This document shows positions 27,806 to 38,467 of a DNA stretch of 64,000 bases, piece by piece. The position numbers were made by a program, and so were the translations under genes. Every line of letters starts with the position of its first letter. Position 1 is the first letter of the stretch. The notes beneath the pieces were generated by a model that saw only the letters and a list, made by a program, of their open reading frames with translations, ran no database searches and had not been told where the DNA came from. This stretch comes from Caulobacter sp. (GTDB lineage Bacteria; Pseudomonadota; Alphaproteobacteria; Caulobacterales; Caulobacteraceae): contig JAUXVF010000018.1 of NCBI GenBank assembly GCA_030680355.1, forward strand, positions 50,832 through 114,831, written 5' to 3'.

Positions 27806-27832
27806 CGCCGGGCGGGTCAGTCCCGTCCGGCG
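27806..27832. terminator. Hairpin between convergent ompA-like and kef-like genes
   Basis: CGCCGGGCGGG and CCCGTCCGGCG pair with one mismatch around TCAGT, covering the stop of the antiporter gene. No T-run follows, so this is a weak terminator candidate. Confidence 0.4.
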
Positions 27833-29703
27833 TCTCCGGCCTCGGCCTCATCGGGCCGCCAATCGTCCTCCGCGCCGGGCGTCATGGCGGCGAGATCGGC
27901 CTGGAGCAGGCGCTCCATGGTCTGGGCGGCGTCGCGTGACGCCAGGATATAGGCCTCTTCCTGACCCCATACGGGTCTGAGGTCCTCGAAGGTCCGCCGG
28001 TCATGCTGGCGGAAATAGTCCGAGGCGCGTTGCGCGCGTCGTTCATGAAAGCCCAGCGATTTCAGGGCCGTGACACCCAGGGCTAGCGCGCTTTCAAAGG
28101 TTTCCCGCTCGATCGCGTTCGCCCCGTTGGCGAGAAGGTCATAGGCATGCCGCCGGTCGAAGGCGCGGGCCAGAATAGTCAGGTCGGGGAAAGCCTCGCG
28201 GGCCTTCTCGACGATCTCGGTGGTCTTCTCCCGGTCATCCACGGCGACAATCAGCATCCGCGCCCGTTCGGCGCCCGCCGCCCGCAGCAGGTCCAACCGG
28301 GTGGCGTCGCCATAGTGCACCCGCCGGCCAAACCGCCGCAGCAGTTCGATCTGTTCGATATTGGAGTCCAGCACCGTGGACTTGAAGCCGTTGGCGATCA
28401 GAAGCCGTCCCGCGATCTGACCAAACCGTCCGAAGCCGGCGATGATGATGTCGGGCTCGGCGTCGACGTCCTCGAACTGTGGATCGGCCGGCGCGGCGTT
28501 TGGCCGGGCGGCCTCCATGGCGGTCACGATCCTGTCGAACCCCATCATCGCCAGCGGCGTCAGCGCCATGGAGACGGCCACCGCAGCCGTCAGCAGGTCG
28601 GCCAGGGGCTGGCTGGTCACGCCCGACCCGACCGTGAAGGCGAGCAGGACAAAGGCGAACTCACCGCCCTGGGCGAGGGCGACGGCCACGGTCGCGGCCA
28701 CCCGCATCGACGCTCCGCCGATCAGGGCCAGGCCGTACATGATCAGAAACTTCAGGGTCATCAGACCCAGCACGATGGCGAGCAGCAGCAGCGGTTCGCG
28801 AAGGATCAGGGCGAAGTCGATGCTGGCTCCCACCGTGATGAAAAACAGGCCCAGCAGCAGTCCGCGGAATGGCTCGATGTCGGTTTCCAGTTCGCGCCGG
28901 AATTCGCTCTCAGCCAGGACGACGCCGGCCAGGAAGGCGCCCAGGGCCGGTGACAGACCAACGACCTGCATCAGGGCGGCGACACCGACGACGATCAGCA
29001 GGGCCGAGGCGGTGAAAATCTCGCGCAGCCGCGCCTGGGCGATGAACCGGAACACCGGCTGGACCACGAAGCGGCCGCCGCCGACCACCGCGCCGACCGC
29101 GGCCAGCACCGCCAGCGCCTGAAGCCAGGCGGGCAGGTCCGCGACCAGGCTGGCGGAATGGGTCGCGGCGGTCAGTTGGACCGGCGCCGTCGCCAGCAGC
29201 GGCAGCAGGGCGAACAGCGGGATGATCGACAGGTCCTGCAGCAGCAGCACGCCGAAGGCCGCCCGGCCGACCGGCCCCTGTCGCAGGCCCTTCTCATCGA
29301 GGGTCTGCAGGACGATGGCCGTCGATGACATGGCCAGAACAAATCCCACGGCGAGCGCCGTGCGCCAGTCCAGACCCAGCGCCATACTGATCCCGGTGAT
29401 GGCCAGGGCCGTGGCCGCCACCTGGGCGCCGCCAAGGCCGAAGATGGTCTTGCGCATTGACCACAGCAGGGCGGGGCGGACCTCGAGCCCGATCAGGAAC
29501 AGCAGGATGACGACGCCGAACTCGGCGAACCGCATGACGTCCTCGGGGTCGCCGACCAGATTGAGGGCGAACGGGCCGATAAGGGCCCCGGCGATCAGGT
29601 AGCCGAGCACCGAGCCCAGACCGAGTTTCTTGGCCACGGCCACGGTCACGACCCCCGCGCCGAGATAGACCAGCGCCTGGATCAGGAGGTCTTCACCCTG
29701 CAT
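27817..29703 (-). CDS. Kef-type monovalent cation:proton antiporter with RCK domain
   Basis: About 628 residues from the ATG at 29703, which has GGGGGAG upstream; the track start is 33 bases earlier. Twelve or so hydrophobic segments form the CPA2 exchanger (GSVLGYLIAGALIGPFAL, LLFLIGLEVRP), followed by an RCK N-terminal nucleotide-binding domain at about 395-520 (IIIAGFGRFGQIAGRLL, GDATRLDLLRAAGA). This is the KefB/KefC architecture for glutathione-gated potassium efflux, but the glutathione site cannot be judged by eye. Divergent from the CoA-transferase genes. Confidence 0.9.
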   Translation of the reverse strand: MQGEDLLIQALVYLGAGVVTVAVAKKLGLGSVLGYLIAGALIGPFALNLVGDPEDVMRFAEFGVVILLFLIGLEVRPALLWSMRKTIFGLGGAQVAATALAITGISMALGLDWRTALAVGFVLAMSSTAIVLQTLDEKGLRQGPVGRAAFGVLLLQDLSIIPLFALLPLLATAPVQLTAATHSASLVADLPAWLQALAVLAAVGAVVGGGRFVVQPVFRFIAQARLREIFTASALLIVVGVAALMQVVGLSPALGAFLAGVVLAESEFRRELETDIEPFRGLLLGLFFITVGASIDFALILREPLLLLAIVLGLMTLKFLIMYGLALIGGASMRVAATVAVALAQGGEFAFVLLAFTVGSGVTSQPLADLLTAAVAVSMALTPLAMMGFDRIVTAMEAARPNAAPADPQFEDVDAEPDIIIAGFGRFGQIAGRLLIANGFKSTVLDSNIEQIELLRRFGRRVHYGDATRLDLLRAAGAERARMLIVAVDDREKTTEIVEKAREAFPDLTILARAFDRRHAYDLLANGANAIERETFESALALGVTALKSLGFHERRAQRASDYFRQHDRRTFEDLRPVWGQEEAYILASRDAAQTMERLLQADLAAMTPGAEDDWRPDEAEAGDAGRD

Positions 29704-29838
29704 CAGCTCGTCTCCCCCAGGTTTCCCGCCGATCAACCGCCATGATAGCGTTTCGGACGTCGCTTCATTTTATTCATCAACCCTTGAATTTCTCGTCCAT
29801 CCGGGCGAGACGAGCCGATCATTTCGAGCGGAGCGCGC

Positions 29839-30558
29839 ATGGCCGATAAGGTTCGCAAGAACGCCCTCGAAGCCCTGGACGGGCTTCTTTTTGATGGCAT
29901 GACGATCATGGCCGGGGGCTTTGGCCTTTGCGGCATTCCCGAAAACCTGATCGCGGCCATCCGCGAGAGCGGAGTCAAGGACCTCACGGTCGTCTCCAAC
30001 AACTGTGGCGTGGACGGGTTCGGACTGGGCATCCTGCTCGAGAACCGCCAGATCAAGAAGATGATCAGCTCCTATGTGGGGGAGAACAAGCTGTTCGAAC
30101 AGCTCTACCTCTCCGGCGAGCTGGAGCTGGAGTTCAACCCGCAGGGCACCCTGGCCGAGCGTATCCGCGCCGGCGGCGCGGGCATCCCCGCCTTCTTCAC
30201 CAAAACCGGCGTCGGCACCCTTGTCGCCGAAGGTAAGGAAGTCCGCGAGTTCGATGGCGAGCGCTATGTCATGGAGATGGGCCTCACCGCCGACCTGTCG
30301 ATCGTCAAGGCCCACACCGGCGATGCGGAAGGCAATCTGGTCTTCCGCAAGACCGCCCGCAATTTCAATCCGATGATGGCCACCGCCGGCAAGGCCACGG
30401 TCGTCGAGGTCGAGGTCCTGGTCGCCAACGGCCAGCTCGACAAGGACAATATCCATACGCCGGGCATTTTCGTCGACCGCATCTTCAAGGGCGCGGTGTT
30501 CGAAAAACGCATCGAGCGCGTCACCACCCGCCCCCGCGAAGAGAAGGCGACCGCCTGA
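29839..30558 (+). CDS. 3-oxoacid (succinyl-CoA:acetoacetate) CoA-transferase subunit A
   Basis: 239 residues, the usual alpha subunit size. Key segments: [36 protein letters not shown]-type [29 protein letters not shown] and [17 protein letters not shown]. It pairs with the beta subunit whose ATG shares a base with its TGA. The enzyme transfers CoA between succinyl-CoA and acetoacetate for ketone-body or polyhydroxybutyrate breakdown; the exact acyl specificity is inferred. Confidence 0.9.
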   Translation: MADKVRKNALEALDGLLFDGMTIMAGGFGLCGIPENLIAAIRESGVKDLTVVSNNCGVDGFGLGILLENRQIKKMISSYVGENKLFEQLYLSGELELEFNPQGTLAERIRAGGAGIPAFFTKTGVGTLVAEGKEVREFDGERYVMEMGLTADLSIVKAHTGDAEGNLVFRKTARNFNPMMATAGKATVVEVEVLVANGQLDKDNIHTPGIFVDRIFKGAVFEKRIERVTTRPREEKATA

Positions 30559-31199
30559 TGGCCTGGACCCGCGACGACATGGCCGCCCGTGCGGCCCGTG
30601 AGCTGAAGGACGGCTTTTACGTCAACCTCGGCATCGGCATTCCCACGCTGGTGGCCAACTACATCCCCGAGGGGGTGCATGTGACGCTGCAGAGCGAGAA
30701 CGGCATGCTGGGCATGGGTCCCTTCCCCTATGAGGGGGACGAGGACGCCGATCTGATCAATGCCGGCAAACAGACCATCACCGAGCTGGACAGTAGCTCG
30801 TACTTCTCGTCGGCCGACAGTTTCGCCATGATCCGGGGCGGTCACATCGCCCTGTCCATCCTCGGCGGCATGCAGGTGTCGGAGGACGGCGACCTGGCCA
30901 ACTGGATGGTGCCCGGCAAGATGGTCAAGGGCATGGGCGGGGCCATGGATCTGGTCGCCGGCGTCAAACGCGTCGTGGTGGTCATGGATCACTGCGAGAA
31001 GTCGGGCGCGCCCAAGCTGCTGAAGGAATGCAGCCTGCCGCTGACCGGCGCGAACGTGGTCGATCTGCTGATCACCGAACTGGGCGTCTTCGAGATCAAC
31101 CGCGGCAAGACGCCGGTGCGGCTGATCGAGCTGGCGCCGGGCGTCACGGTCGACGACGTGCGGGCCAAGACCGAGGCGGACTTCGAAGTCGCTCTCTAG
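30558..31199 (+). CDS. 3-oxoacid CoA-transferase subunit B
   Basis: 213 residues; partner of the preceding gene with a one-base stop/start overlap. The catalytic glutamate is in [12 protein letters not shown], with [22 protein letters not shown] and [19 protein letters not shown] as family blocks. Its stop overlaps the convergent GT39 gene by four bases. Confidence 0.92.
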   Translation: MAWTRDDMAARAARELKDGFYVNLGIGIPTLVANYIPEGVHVTLQSENGMLGMGPFPYEGDEDADLINAGKQTITELDSSSYFSSADSFAMIRGGHIALSILGGMQVSEDGDLANWMVPGKMVKGMGGAMDLVAGVKRVVVVMDHCEKSGAPKLLKECSLPLTGANVVDLLITELGVFEINRGKTPVRLIELAPGVTVDDVRAKTEADFEVAL

Positions 31200-32773
31200 T
31201 CCGTGCGCGGGGCCGGCTGGAAGGTCTCACCCAGAATCAGCGTCGCCCGACGCCGGCAGCGGTGGTCGAATCGCTCAGGCGCTTCGTCCGGTTTTGACCG
31301 GCATTTTGGGCTGAGCAGCTGGCTGACGATCTCGACGGTCCTGGCCTCGCGGAAGTCGGCGGCGATACGGTCGGACTGAAGGCCTTCGAGACTGACCGCC
31401 AGCACCCGCCCGCCCTGGGCGGGGGTCAGGGGCGCGGTCGCCTCGGCCTGGTTGCCGGCGTGTTTGCCGGCGAACCAGGCGGTCAGCGGCGGCGCGTCCG
31501 GCCCGCCGAAATAGTCTCGCCCGTAGTAGGACAGGGAGTTGAACAGAAAACGGTCGTCGACGGCTACGGCCGTCAGTCCGCCATTCAGCTGTTCCAGGCG
31601 CGCCCGGTCGATGATCGCCCGGGTCATGGGCTCCCAGCCGCGCACCCGCTTGATGTCGTTGGACCGGCCGAGCGCGTCGGCGACCCCCGGGTCGACGGAG
31701 ACGACCAGTAGCAGCACGGTTATGACCGCCTGAAGCGCCAGACCGCCGCCCAGCCACCACCAGGCCCTCCAGCGCACCAGCAGCGCCGCCGCCAGCACCG
31801 CCCCGGCCACATAGGCGCTGGCCGCCCAGTTGGCGTTGGCCCGCGAGATCAGGGCCTGGGCGGTGACCACGACCAGGGGTGGGGCCGTCAGGCAGAGCAG
31901 CAGCAGATCCTGGGGCTGCAGCCGTCGCCGCCAGATGAACAGGGCCACGCCGCCGATCAGGGCGCCGAAGGGCACCGGCCCGAAGACGCCGAACTGTTCG
32001 GCGACAAAGCCCAGCATGCCGGCCGGGTTGAACAGCTTGCCGCCAAAATTGGCGTTGGCGGCGGTATGTCCCAGGGTCGCGAATTCGTGGGTAGCGTTCC
32101 AGATCAGATTGGGCGCCAGAACCAGCCCGAACGTGACGACCGCGAGAGCCGCCGTCTTCACGTCCCAGTCCTTGCGAGCCTCACGGGAGACGCCCAGGTG
32201 AAGCCCGATTCCGATCAGGGCGTAGATGGCCGCGTATTTCGAGAGCATGGCCAGCCCTAGCGCCGCCCCCAGGCCGGCGGCGAGGGCCAGGCGGCGCTCG
32301 CCGCGGCCGATCCCGACATAGGCCAGCAAGGCCAGGGAGAGGAAACAGAGCAGCAGCGCGTCGGTGGCGATGAGGCTCGACGAAAGGGCGACGCCCGGCA
32401 TCAGCATGTAGATGGCGGTGGCGGCCAGGCCGGTCCGGTCGTCGTAGAGCCGCTTGCCGATTCCGTAGACGGCCAGTCCGGCCACGGCATGGAACAGGGG
32501 CGCTGAAAAACGAACCCAGGCCTCGGAATCGCCGCCGATCGCCGTGGTCAGCCAGATCGCCCAGGCGATCATCGGCGGTTTGGAAAAATAGCCGAAGTCC
32601 AGGGTCCGGGACCAAAGCCAGTACTGGGTTTCGTCCGGATACAGCTCCAGCGGCGTGGCGAATATCGCGCTGAGACGCAGCAACGTCAGCGCAAGGACCA
32701 GCAGTATGGCCAGGCGCCAGGGGCGGCGAAAAAATTCGCCCGCGGGGGCGGTGTGGGAGGCTTCAATGGTCAT
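31196..32773 (-). CDS. GT39-type membrane glycosyltransferase (PMT/ArnT-like)
   Basis: About 525 residues from the ATG at 32773. Around a dozen transmembrane helices occupy the first 430 residues, with the acidic motif PDETQYWLW in the first periplasmic loop typical of lipid-phosphate-sugar-dependent transferases, and a [11 protein letters not shown] block. The last 100 residues form a soluble periplasmic region. It probably moves a sugar from polyprenyl phosphate onto a lipid or protein; no partner genes indicate the acceptor. Confidence 0.85.
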   Translation of the reverse strand: MTIEASHTAPAGEFFRRPWRLAILLVLALTLLRLSAIFATPLELYPDETQYWLWSRTLDFGYFSKPPMIAWAIWLTTAIGGDSEAWVRFSAPLFHAVAGLAVYGIGKRLYDDRTGLAATAIYMLMPGVALSSSLIATDALLLCFLSLALLAYVGIGRGERRLALAAGLGAALGLAMLSKYAAIYALIGIGLHLGVSREARKDWDVKTAALAVVTFGLVLAPNLIWNATHEFATLGHTAANANFGGKLFNPAGMLGFVAEQFGVFGPVPFGALIGGVALFIWRRRLQPQDLLLLCLTAPPLVVVTAQALISRANANWAASAYVAGAVLAAALLVRWRAWWWLGGGLALQAVITVLLLVVSVDPGVADALGRSNDIKRVRGWEPMTRAIIDRARLEQLNGGLTAVAVDDRFLFNSLSYYGRDYFGGPDAPPLTAWFAGKHAGNQAEATAPLTPAQGGRVLAVSLEGLQSDRIAADFREARTVEIVSQLLSPKCRSKPDEAPERFDHRCRRRATLILGETFQPAPRTD

Positions 32774-32832
32774 GGATGGTGACGACGCTGGGCTCCCGGC
32801 AAAGGCGTGTAAAGGCCAGTAGTGACCAAATG

Positions 32833-32850
32833 TGTCGCAAACTTGCGACA
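32833..32850. promoter_or_regulatory. Perfect 8-2-8 palindrome (operator candidate)
   Basis: TGTCGCAA-AC-TTGCGACA lies in the 280-base divergent gap between the GT39 and TonB-receptor genes, 60 bases ahead of the GT39 start. The shape fits a dimeric repressor site; no known regulator is assigned. The remaining gap shows only the Shine-Dalgarno-like GAGAGGGG before the receptor ATG. Confidence 0.5.
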
Positions 32851-33053
32851 AGATGACCCAAAAGCGACGAGTTCGTTAACAGCTTCTTGCGCGGTGGCGA
32901 CTCCGTTCTAAGAGTGAAACTGACTGACGTTCACGACCCCTCCGATTCCGTCACCGTAGCTTCGCATTGCCGCGCTACTGCGAGTGAAGGACGACCGGCA
33001 GGGGCTCAATTGGGCCACACGGCGCGTCGGGATTGAGAGGGGATACTCAAAAC

Positions 33054-36000
33054 ATGAACTTGATCAGCAGGCTGGCGGGAGGCACCGCCCTTGTAGCGCT
33101 GGCGCTTGCGTCATCCACGGCCGTCTATGCGCAGGAAACGACCAGCGCCGTGCGCGGCACGATCACCGGTGATGGCGGCATTCCTGTCGCCGGCGCCACG
33201 GTGACGGTTGTGCACATGCCGTCAGGCACGCGGTCGACCACCGTGACCGAATCCAACGGGACGTTCGACGCCCGCGGCCTTCGCGTCGGCGGTCCGTACG
33301 AAATCACCGTCCAGGCGTCCGACTTCGAAACCCGCAAGGTGACAGGTGTCTTTCTGACCCTGGCCGACACGGCCCGCGTGGATGTCGACCTCAACTCGGT
33401 CGGCACGGTTGAGGCCCTGACCATCACCGCTTCGTCCAAGAGCGACGGCGAGACCGGTCCCAAGACCGTGCTCGACCGCGACGCCATCGAGGCGGTCGTG
33501 TCCGTGAACCGCGACATTCGCGACCTGGCCCGCCGCGACATCCTGGTCACCCAGAACATTCGCAACGACGGCGGCATTTCGATCGCCGGCTCGAACCCCC
33601 GCACCAACCGCATCACCATCGACGGCGTTGCGGCCCAGGACCCCTACGGCCTGGAAACGGGCGGCCTGCCGACCTCGCGCGGCCCGATCTCGCTCGACGC
33701 GGTTGACCAGTTCAGCATCGCGGCCGTGCCGACCGACGTTTCGAACGGCTCGTTCACGGGCGGCGCCATGAACATCGTTCTCCGCTCGGGCGGCAACGAC
33801 TTCCACGGCTCGCTGTTCCTCAACTATCTCAACGACGGCCTCGTCGGTCGTCACCTGGGCACGGCCCGCGTCTCCCAGTCGATCAGCCAGAAGAACTACG
33901 GCGCCTTCCTGTCCGGCCCGATCTGGCGGGACAAGGCCTTCTTCGCGCTGTCCTATGAAACCTACGAGACCTTCGACAACACCCTCTACGGCCCCTCAGG
34001 CGCCGGCTTCGCCAACGCCTTCGCCAACGGTTTGAGCCAGGCGACGATCGACCAGATCGTCAACACCTACAACACCGGCTACGCCAGCGCCTTCGATCTT
34101 GGCACGATCGCGCGCACCGCGCCGGTCATCGACAAGAAGTACTCGGCCAAGCTCGACTGGAACATCACCGACCGGCAACGCCTCAGCGTCAGCTATCGTC
34201 GTGCTGAATCGGGCTTCACCTCGCGGACCGATCTGGGTTCGACCACGGCTTCGCTCAATTCACACTGGTACGACTCCACCTACCTGGATGAAGCCACCAC
34301 GATCGAATTGAACTCCGACTGGACCGACCGTCTGTCGACCACCGTCCGCGCCACCTACCGCGACTGGGTCAAGGGTCAGATGCCCAAGTCCGGCCAGAAC
34401 TACTCGGACGTTACTGTCTGCTCGGCGCCGACCGCCGACGCCGCCCCGACCAACAGCACCATCACCACCTGCGCCAGCGGCTTCTCGTCGGTTCGTTTCG
34501 GGCCTGACCTGAACCGCCACGCTAACCAGCTGGATATCCAGGAAGCGGTGTTCGCCGGCACGGCCACCTATTCGATGGGCGACCACCTGTTCAAGGTCGG
34601 CTACCAGGGCTCGAAGAAGGAAGTCTTCAACGTCTTCGTTCCGAACTCCCGCGGGACCTATTATTTCGACTCGATCGCCGACTTCGCCGCTGGCCGCGCC
34701 AGCTCGCTGACCTACAACAACTCGGTCACCGGCAACGCTTTCGACGCCGCCGCCAATTTCAATTACTGGCAGCATTCGGTCTTCGCCCAGGACTCCCTGG
34801 ACGTGACCTCCGATGTGACGGTCACCGCCGGGTTCCGGTATGACTGGATCAAGATGGACGATGTTCCGAACGAAAACCCGAACTTCGTCGCGCGCAACGG
34901 CTTCTCCAACACCAAGACGCTCGATGGCCTCGGCATCATCATGCCGCGCGTCTCGGCGACCTGGCGGGTCAGCGATGCGCTGAAGGTCAACGCGGGCTTT
35001 GGCCTGTTCAGCGGCGGCCAGCCGGAAGTCCTGTTCGCCACGCCGTTCTATAACAACGGCTATCAGACGGCGAGCACGACCATCCGTCGCTGCATCACCG
35101 CCGCCTCCAACTGCACCGGCGCCAACGGCTATCTGGAGGCCTCGACCTCCAGCAGCGTGACCCCCGGGTTCACCGCCGCGGTGGGTTCGGCCGCCCTGGA
35201 CGCCCTCAATACGGTGTCTACGTTCGGCTACCAGATCCCGACCTTGGTTCGGAACTTCCAGGAGGGCACCCTGGTCGGCACGCCGGGCATCAACCCGACG
35301 AACGAAGTGATCGCCCTGTCGCCGACCTTCCAGCTTCCGGCGGAGTGGAAGGTCTATGTCTCCGGCGCCTGGGAGGTCTACGACGGCTGGCGTCTGGACA
35401 TGCAGTATGTCGCCACCCAGGCCAAGGACGCCGTCACCTTCATTGACGTTCGCGCCAAGCCCCTGATCGTCAACGGCGTGCGCGCCCTGACGCCGGATGG
35501 CCGCCTGCGCTACGACGGTCTGTCCATGACGGCTCTCCAGCGTACGGCCCAGGGCGTCAGCTCGACCAACCCCGGCGACAACCGCGACCTGATCGCCACC
35601 AACACCGACGAAGGAAAATCGTTCACGGCCGGCTTCATGCTGTCCAAGGCGTTCGATTTCGGTCTCGACGTCGGCGTCGGCTACGCCCGTCAGAATATCG
35701 ACGAGTCCAACGCCGGTCTCCGCTTCGGCACCACGGGCAGCTCGCTGTATGACCGCGTGCCGGCCGGTCTCGACCCCGCCATCGACGCCGTCGGCACGGG
35801 CCTGGAAGAGATCCAGGACCGCTACAAGCTGGAACTGGGCTACCGGAAGAACTTCTTCGGTGACAACGAGACGCGCATCACCCTGTTCGGTGAGCGCACC
35901 TCGGGCCGTCCCTATGGCTTCGTGATGTCCGACGCCACGTCGGGCCGCAGCCCGGTGTTCGGCGTCAACCGCTCCTACCAGCTGCTCTATGTGCCGGATA

Positions 36001-36464
36001 TCGCGGGTGACACGAACACCACCGACCTGCAGATCGGCAACGTGTTCTTCTCCGACGCCGCCAACCGCGACCGCTTCCTGGGCTACGTGAAAACGTTCGG
36101 CCTGGCCCAGGGCGTGAACGAGAAGTACTCGAAGCGGAACAAGGACCTCAGCCGCCTTGACCTGCAGGTGAGCCAGGAGTTCCCGACCCTCATCGACGGG
36201 CATAAACTGAAGCTGCAGTTCGACGTCCGGAACGTCCTCAACCTGATCGACAGCGATTGGGGCAAGGTTTCGGAATACTTCGACGGCAACGTCCTGACCC
36301 GCGTCAGCTGCGTCGATGCGACGGGGGCCAACCTCAACGCCGCCGTCAACGGCGCCATCTGCCCGGCCTACAAGTACTCGAGCGTGGCGAGCTCCATCAA
36401 CAAGAGCACCAACACGTCCCAGTCCCTGTGGACCATGCAGATATCGCTTCGCTACGAGTTCTAA
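33054..36464 (+). CDS. TonB-dependent receptor with carboxypeptidase-like regulatory domain (Oar-like)
   Basis: 1136 residues. The start at 33054 (MNLISRLAGGTALVALALA) is preceded by GAGAGGGG and gives a normal signal peptide; the track start adds seven residues. A carboxypeptidase-regulatory domain at about 30-110 (VRGTITGDGGIPVAGATVTV) precedes the plug (DAIEAVVSVNRDIRDLARRD, RITIDGVAAQDPYG), then a large beta-barrel ending in the C-terminal phenylalanine of LRYEF. Such Oar-like receptors import large or unknown substrates or aid adhesion. It is followed by a strong terminator and is monocistronic. Confidence 0.92.
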   Translation: MNLISRLAGGTALVALALASSTAVYAQETTSAVRGTITGDGGIPVAGATVTVVHMPSGTRSTTVTESNGTFDARGLRVGGPYEITVQASDFETRKVTGVFLTLADTARVDVDLNSVGTVEALTITASSKSDGETGPKTVLDRDAIEAVVSVNRDIRDLARRDILVTQNIRNDGGISIAGSNPRTNRITIDGVAAQDPYGLETGGLPTSRGPISLDAVDQFSIAAVPTDVSNGSFTGGAMNIVLRSGGNDFHGSLFLNYLNDGLVGRHLGTARVSQSISQKNYGAFLSGPIWRDKAFFALSYETYETFDNTLYGPSGAGFANAFANGLSQATIDQIVNTYNTGYASAFDLGTIARTAPVIDKKYSAKLDWNITDRQRLSVSYRRAESGFTSRTDLGSTTASLNSHWYDSTYLDEATTIELNSDWTDRLSTTVRATYRDWVKGQMPKSGQNYSDVTVCSAPTADAAPTNSTITTCASGFSSVRFGPDLNRHANQLDIQEAVFAGTATYSMGDHLFKVGYQGSKKEVFNVFVPNSRGTYYFDSIADFAAGRASSLTYNNSVTGNAFDAAANFNYWQHSVFAQDSLDVTSDVTVTAGFRYDWIKMDDVPNENPNFVARNGFSNTKTLDGLGIIMPRVSATWRVSDALKVNAGFGLFSGGQPEVLFATPFYNNGYQTASTTIRRCITAASNCTGANGYLEASTSSSVTPGFTAAVGSAALDALNTVSTFGYQIPTLVRNFQEGTLVGTPGINPTNEVIALSPTFQLPAEWKVYVSGAWEVYDGWRLDMQYVATQAKDAVTFIDVRAKPLIVNGVRALTPDGRLRYDGLSMTALQRTAQGVSSTNPGDNRDLIATNTDEGKSFTAGFMLSKAFDFGLDVGVGYARQNIDESNAGLRFGTTGSSLYDRVPAGLDPAIDAVGTGLEEIQDRYKLELGYRKNFFGDNETRITLFGERTSGRPYGFVMSDATSGRSPVFGVNRSYQLLYVPDIAGDTNTTDLQIGNVFFSDAANRDRFLGYVKTFGLAQGVNEKYSKRNKDLSRLDLQVSQEFPTLIDGHKLKLQFDVRNVLNLIDSDWGKVSEYFDGNVLTRVSCVDATGANLNAAVNGAICPAYKYSSVASSINKSTNTSQSLWTMQISLRYEF

Positions 36465-36490
36465 CGAACCCGTTACGAACGTGAACAGGA

Positions 36491-36519
36491 GGGCGGCCCG
36501 GCGACGGGCCGCCCTTTTT
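36491..36519 (+). terminator. Intrinsic terminator of the TonB receptor gene
   Basis: GGGCGGCCCG and CGGGCCGCCC form a 10-bp stem with a short GCGA-type loop followed by TTTTT, 26 bases after the stop. Confidence 0.92.
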
Positions 36520-36593
36520 GTTGCACCCTGTGTCTTGACCCGCCGGGTCGCCGGGGTCATCTGCCGCCCCGTTTGTTGACCAAGGTTTTGCCC

Positions 36594-37589
36594 ATGACCC
36601 CGACCGTTCCGGCCGAATGGTCCCCGCACCGCGCCATGTGGCTGGGCTTTCCCAGCCATGAGGACCTGTGGCTGGACGACCTCCAACGCGCCCAGGACGA
36701 GGTCGCGGCCCTGGCCAGGGCCCTGGCCGGCCCCGGGGCGGAACGGGTGCGGCTGATGGTCTGCGGCGACGCCGCCGAGGCCGCCGCCCGCGCCCGGCTC
36801 GACGATGTCGGCGGCGTCGAGATCGTTCGCGCCTTGTTTGGCGACATCTGGATGCGCGACACCGGCCCGATCTTCCGCGGCGACGGCCGGGCCATCGGCT
36901 TCCGGTTCAATGGCTGGGGCGGCAAATACGAGATGGAGGGTGACGATCAGGTCGCCGCCCAGATCGCCGCCGCCGCCGGCGCCCCGCTGGACGCCCATGA
37001 CTTCGTTATGGAGGGCGGCTCGCTCGACCATGACGGCCTGGGCGCGCTGCTGACCACCCGCCAGTGCCTGCTTAACCCCAACCGCAATCCGGGCTGGACC
37101 GAGGCGGCGGCCGAGGCGGCCCTGGCCGAGGCCCTCGGCGTTCGCAAGGTGCTGTGGCTGGGCGATGGTCTGCGCAACGACCATACCGACGGCCATGTCG
37201 ACAACCTCGCCCGTTTCGTGGCGCCGGGCGTGGTCGCCTGCCCGATCGCCTGGGGCAAGGCCGATCCCAACGCCAATCTCTATGACGAGACGGCCCGCCA
37301 GCTGGCGGCGATGACCGACGCGCGCGGCGGCCAGCTGCAGGTGATGCGGATTCCGTCGCCCGGCTGGATCGACGGCGAGGGCGGCCCGTCGCCGGCCAGC
37401 CACATGAACTTCATCATCGCCAACGGCGCGGTCATCGTGCCGCTCTATGACGACGCCCGGGCAGGGGCCTTCGCCGTCGACGCGGTTCAGAGCCTGTTCC
37501 CCGAACGCAAGGCCATCGGCCTGCCGTCCAGCGCCATCCTGACCGGCGGCGGTTCCTTCCACTGCATCACCCAGCAGGAGCCCGCCTGA
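36594..37589 (+). CDS. aguA: Agmatine deiminase
   Basis: 331 residues from the ATG at 36594. Converts agmatine to N-carbamoylputrescine. Family blocks: PAEWSPHRAMWLGFPSH, GDIWMRDTGPIF, the catalytic histidine in RNDHTDGHVDN and the nucleophilic cysteine in GGGSFHCITQQ. The stop overlaps the aguB start by one base, so the two enzymes are coupled for putrescine synthesis from arginine. Confidence 0.94.
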   Translation: MTPTVPAEWSPHRAMWLGFPSHEDLWLDDLQRAQDEVAALARALAGPGAERVRLMVCGDAAEAAARARLDDVGGVEIVRALFGDIWMRDTGPIFRGDGRAIGFRFNGWGGKYEMEGDDQVAAQIAAAAGAPLDAHDFVMEGGSLDHDGLGALLTTRQCLLNPNRNPGWTEAAAEAALAEALGVRKVLWLGDGLRNDHTDGHVDNLARFVAPGVVACPIAWGKADPNANLYDETARQLAAMTDARGGQLQVMRIPSPGWIDGEGGPSPASHMNFIIANGAVIVPLYDDARAGAFAVDAVQSLFPERKAIGLPSSAILTGGGSFHCITQQEPA

Positions 37590-38467
37590 TGGCCCGCACC
37601 CTGAGCCTGGCGGCCCTCCAGACCAGCTACGGCATGGATCTGGACGCCAATATCCAGAAGACCGAGTCGCTGATCCGCCAGGCGGCGGCGGCCGGGGCCC
37701 AGGTCATCCTGCCGCCGGAGCTGTTCCAGGGCCCGTATTTCTGCGTCACCCAGGAGGAGCGCTGGTTCGCCGCCGCCCACCCCTGGCGCGAGCACCCCTG
37801 TGTGAAGGCGCTGGCGCCCCTGGCCGGAGAACTGGGCGTGGTCATCCCGATCTCGATCTTCGAGAAGGAAGGGCCGCACTATTTCAACAGCCTGGTCATG
37901 GCCGACGCCGACGGATCGCTGTTGGGCGTCTATCGCAAGAGCCACATCCCCGACGGTCCCGGCTATCAGGAGAAATACTATTTCCGGCCGGGCGACACTG
38001 GCTTCCGGGTCTGGGACACGCGCTTTGGCCGCATCGGCGTCGGCATCTGCTGGGACCAGTGGTACCCGGAAGCCGCCCGGGCGATGGCCCTGATGGGCGC
38101 CGAGGCGCTGCTCTATCCGACGGCCATCGGCAGCGAGCCCCACGACCCGACCCTCGACACAGCCCTGCCCTGGCGGCGGGCGATGCAGGGTCACGCGGTC
38201 AGCAATGTCATCCCGGTGGTCGGCGCCAACCGCACCGGCTTCGAGCCCTGGGACGGCTATCCGAACGGCGGCCAAGGCTTCTATGGCTCGTCCTTCATCG
38301 CCGACCATCGCGGCGATCTGGTCTCGGAACTGGGCCGCGATGACGAGGGGCTGGTCCAGGCCACCGTCGATCTCGATTTCCTGGCCACCCACCGCGCCGC
38401 CTGGGGCTTCTTCCGCGACCGCCGGCCTGACCTCTACGGCGCGCTCAGCAGCCCTCGCCCGGCATGA
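37589..38467 (+). CDS. aguB: N-carbamoylputrescine amidase
   Basis: 292-residue nitrilase-fold enzyme that releases putrescine, carbon dioxide and ammonia. The Glu-Lys-Cys triad is seen in LPPELFQGPYFC, YRKSHIPDGPGYQ and GVGICWDQWYPEAAR. The length is that of plant and bacterial AguB. Its ATG shares a base with the aguA stop and its own stop overlaps the next GNAT gene as ATGA. Confidence 0.94.
   Translation: MARTLSLAALQTSYGMDLDANIQKTESLIRQAAAAGAQVILPPELFQGPYFCVTQEERWFAAAHPWREHPCVKALAPLAGELGVVIPISIFEKEGPHYFNSLVMADADGSLLGVYRKSHIPDGPGYQEKYYFRPGDTGFRVWDTRFGRIGVGICWDQWYPEAARAMALMGAEALLYPTAIGSEPHDPTLDTALPWRRAMQGHAVSNVIPVVGANRTGFEPWDGYPNGGQGFYGSSFIADHRGDLVSELGRDDEGLVQATVDLDFLATHRAAWGFFRDRRPDLYGALSSPRPA

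Noticed and set aside
34260-37562. 1100-residue antisense ORF spanning the TonB receptor and aguA
   Set aside because: It is the shadow of two well-supported plus-strand genes; high GC makes the opposite frame open. It has no family motifs and an implausible composition.
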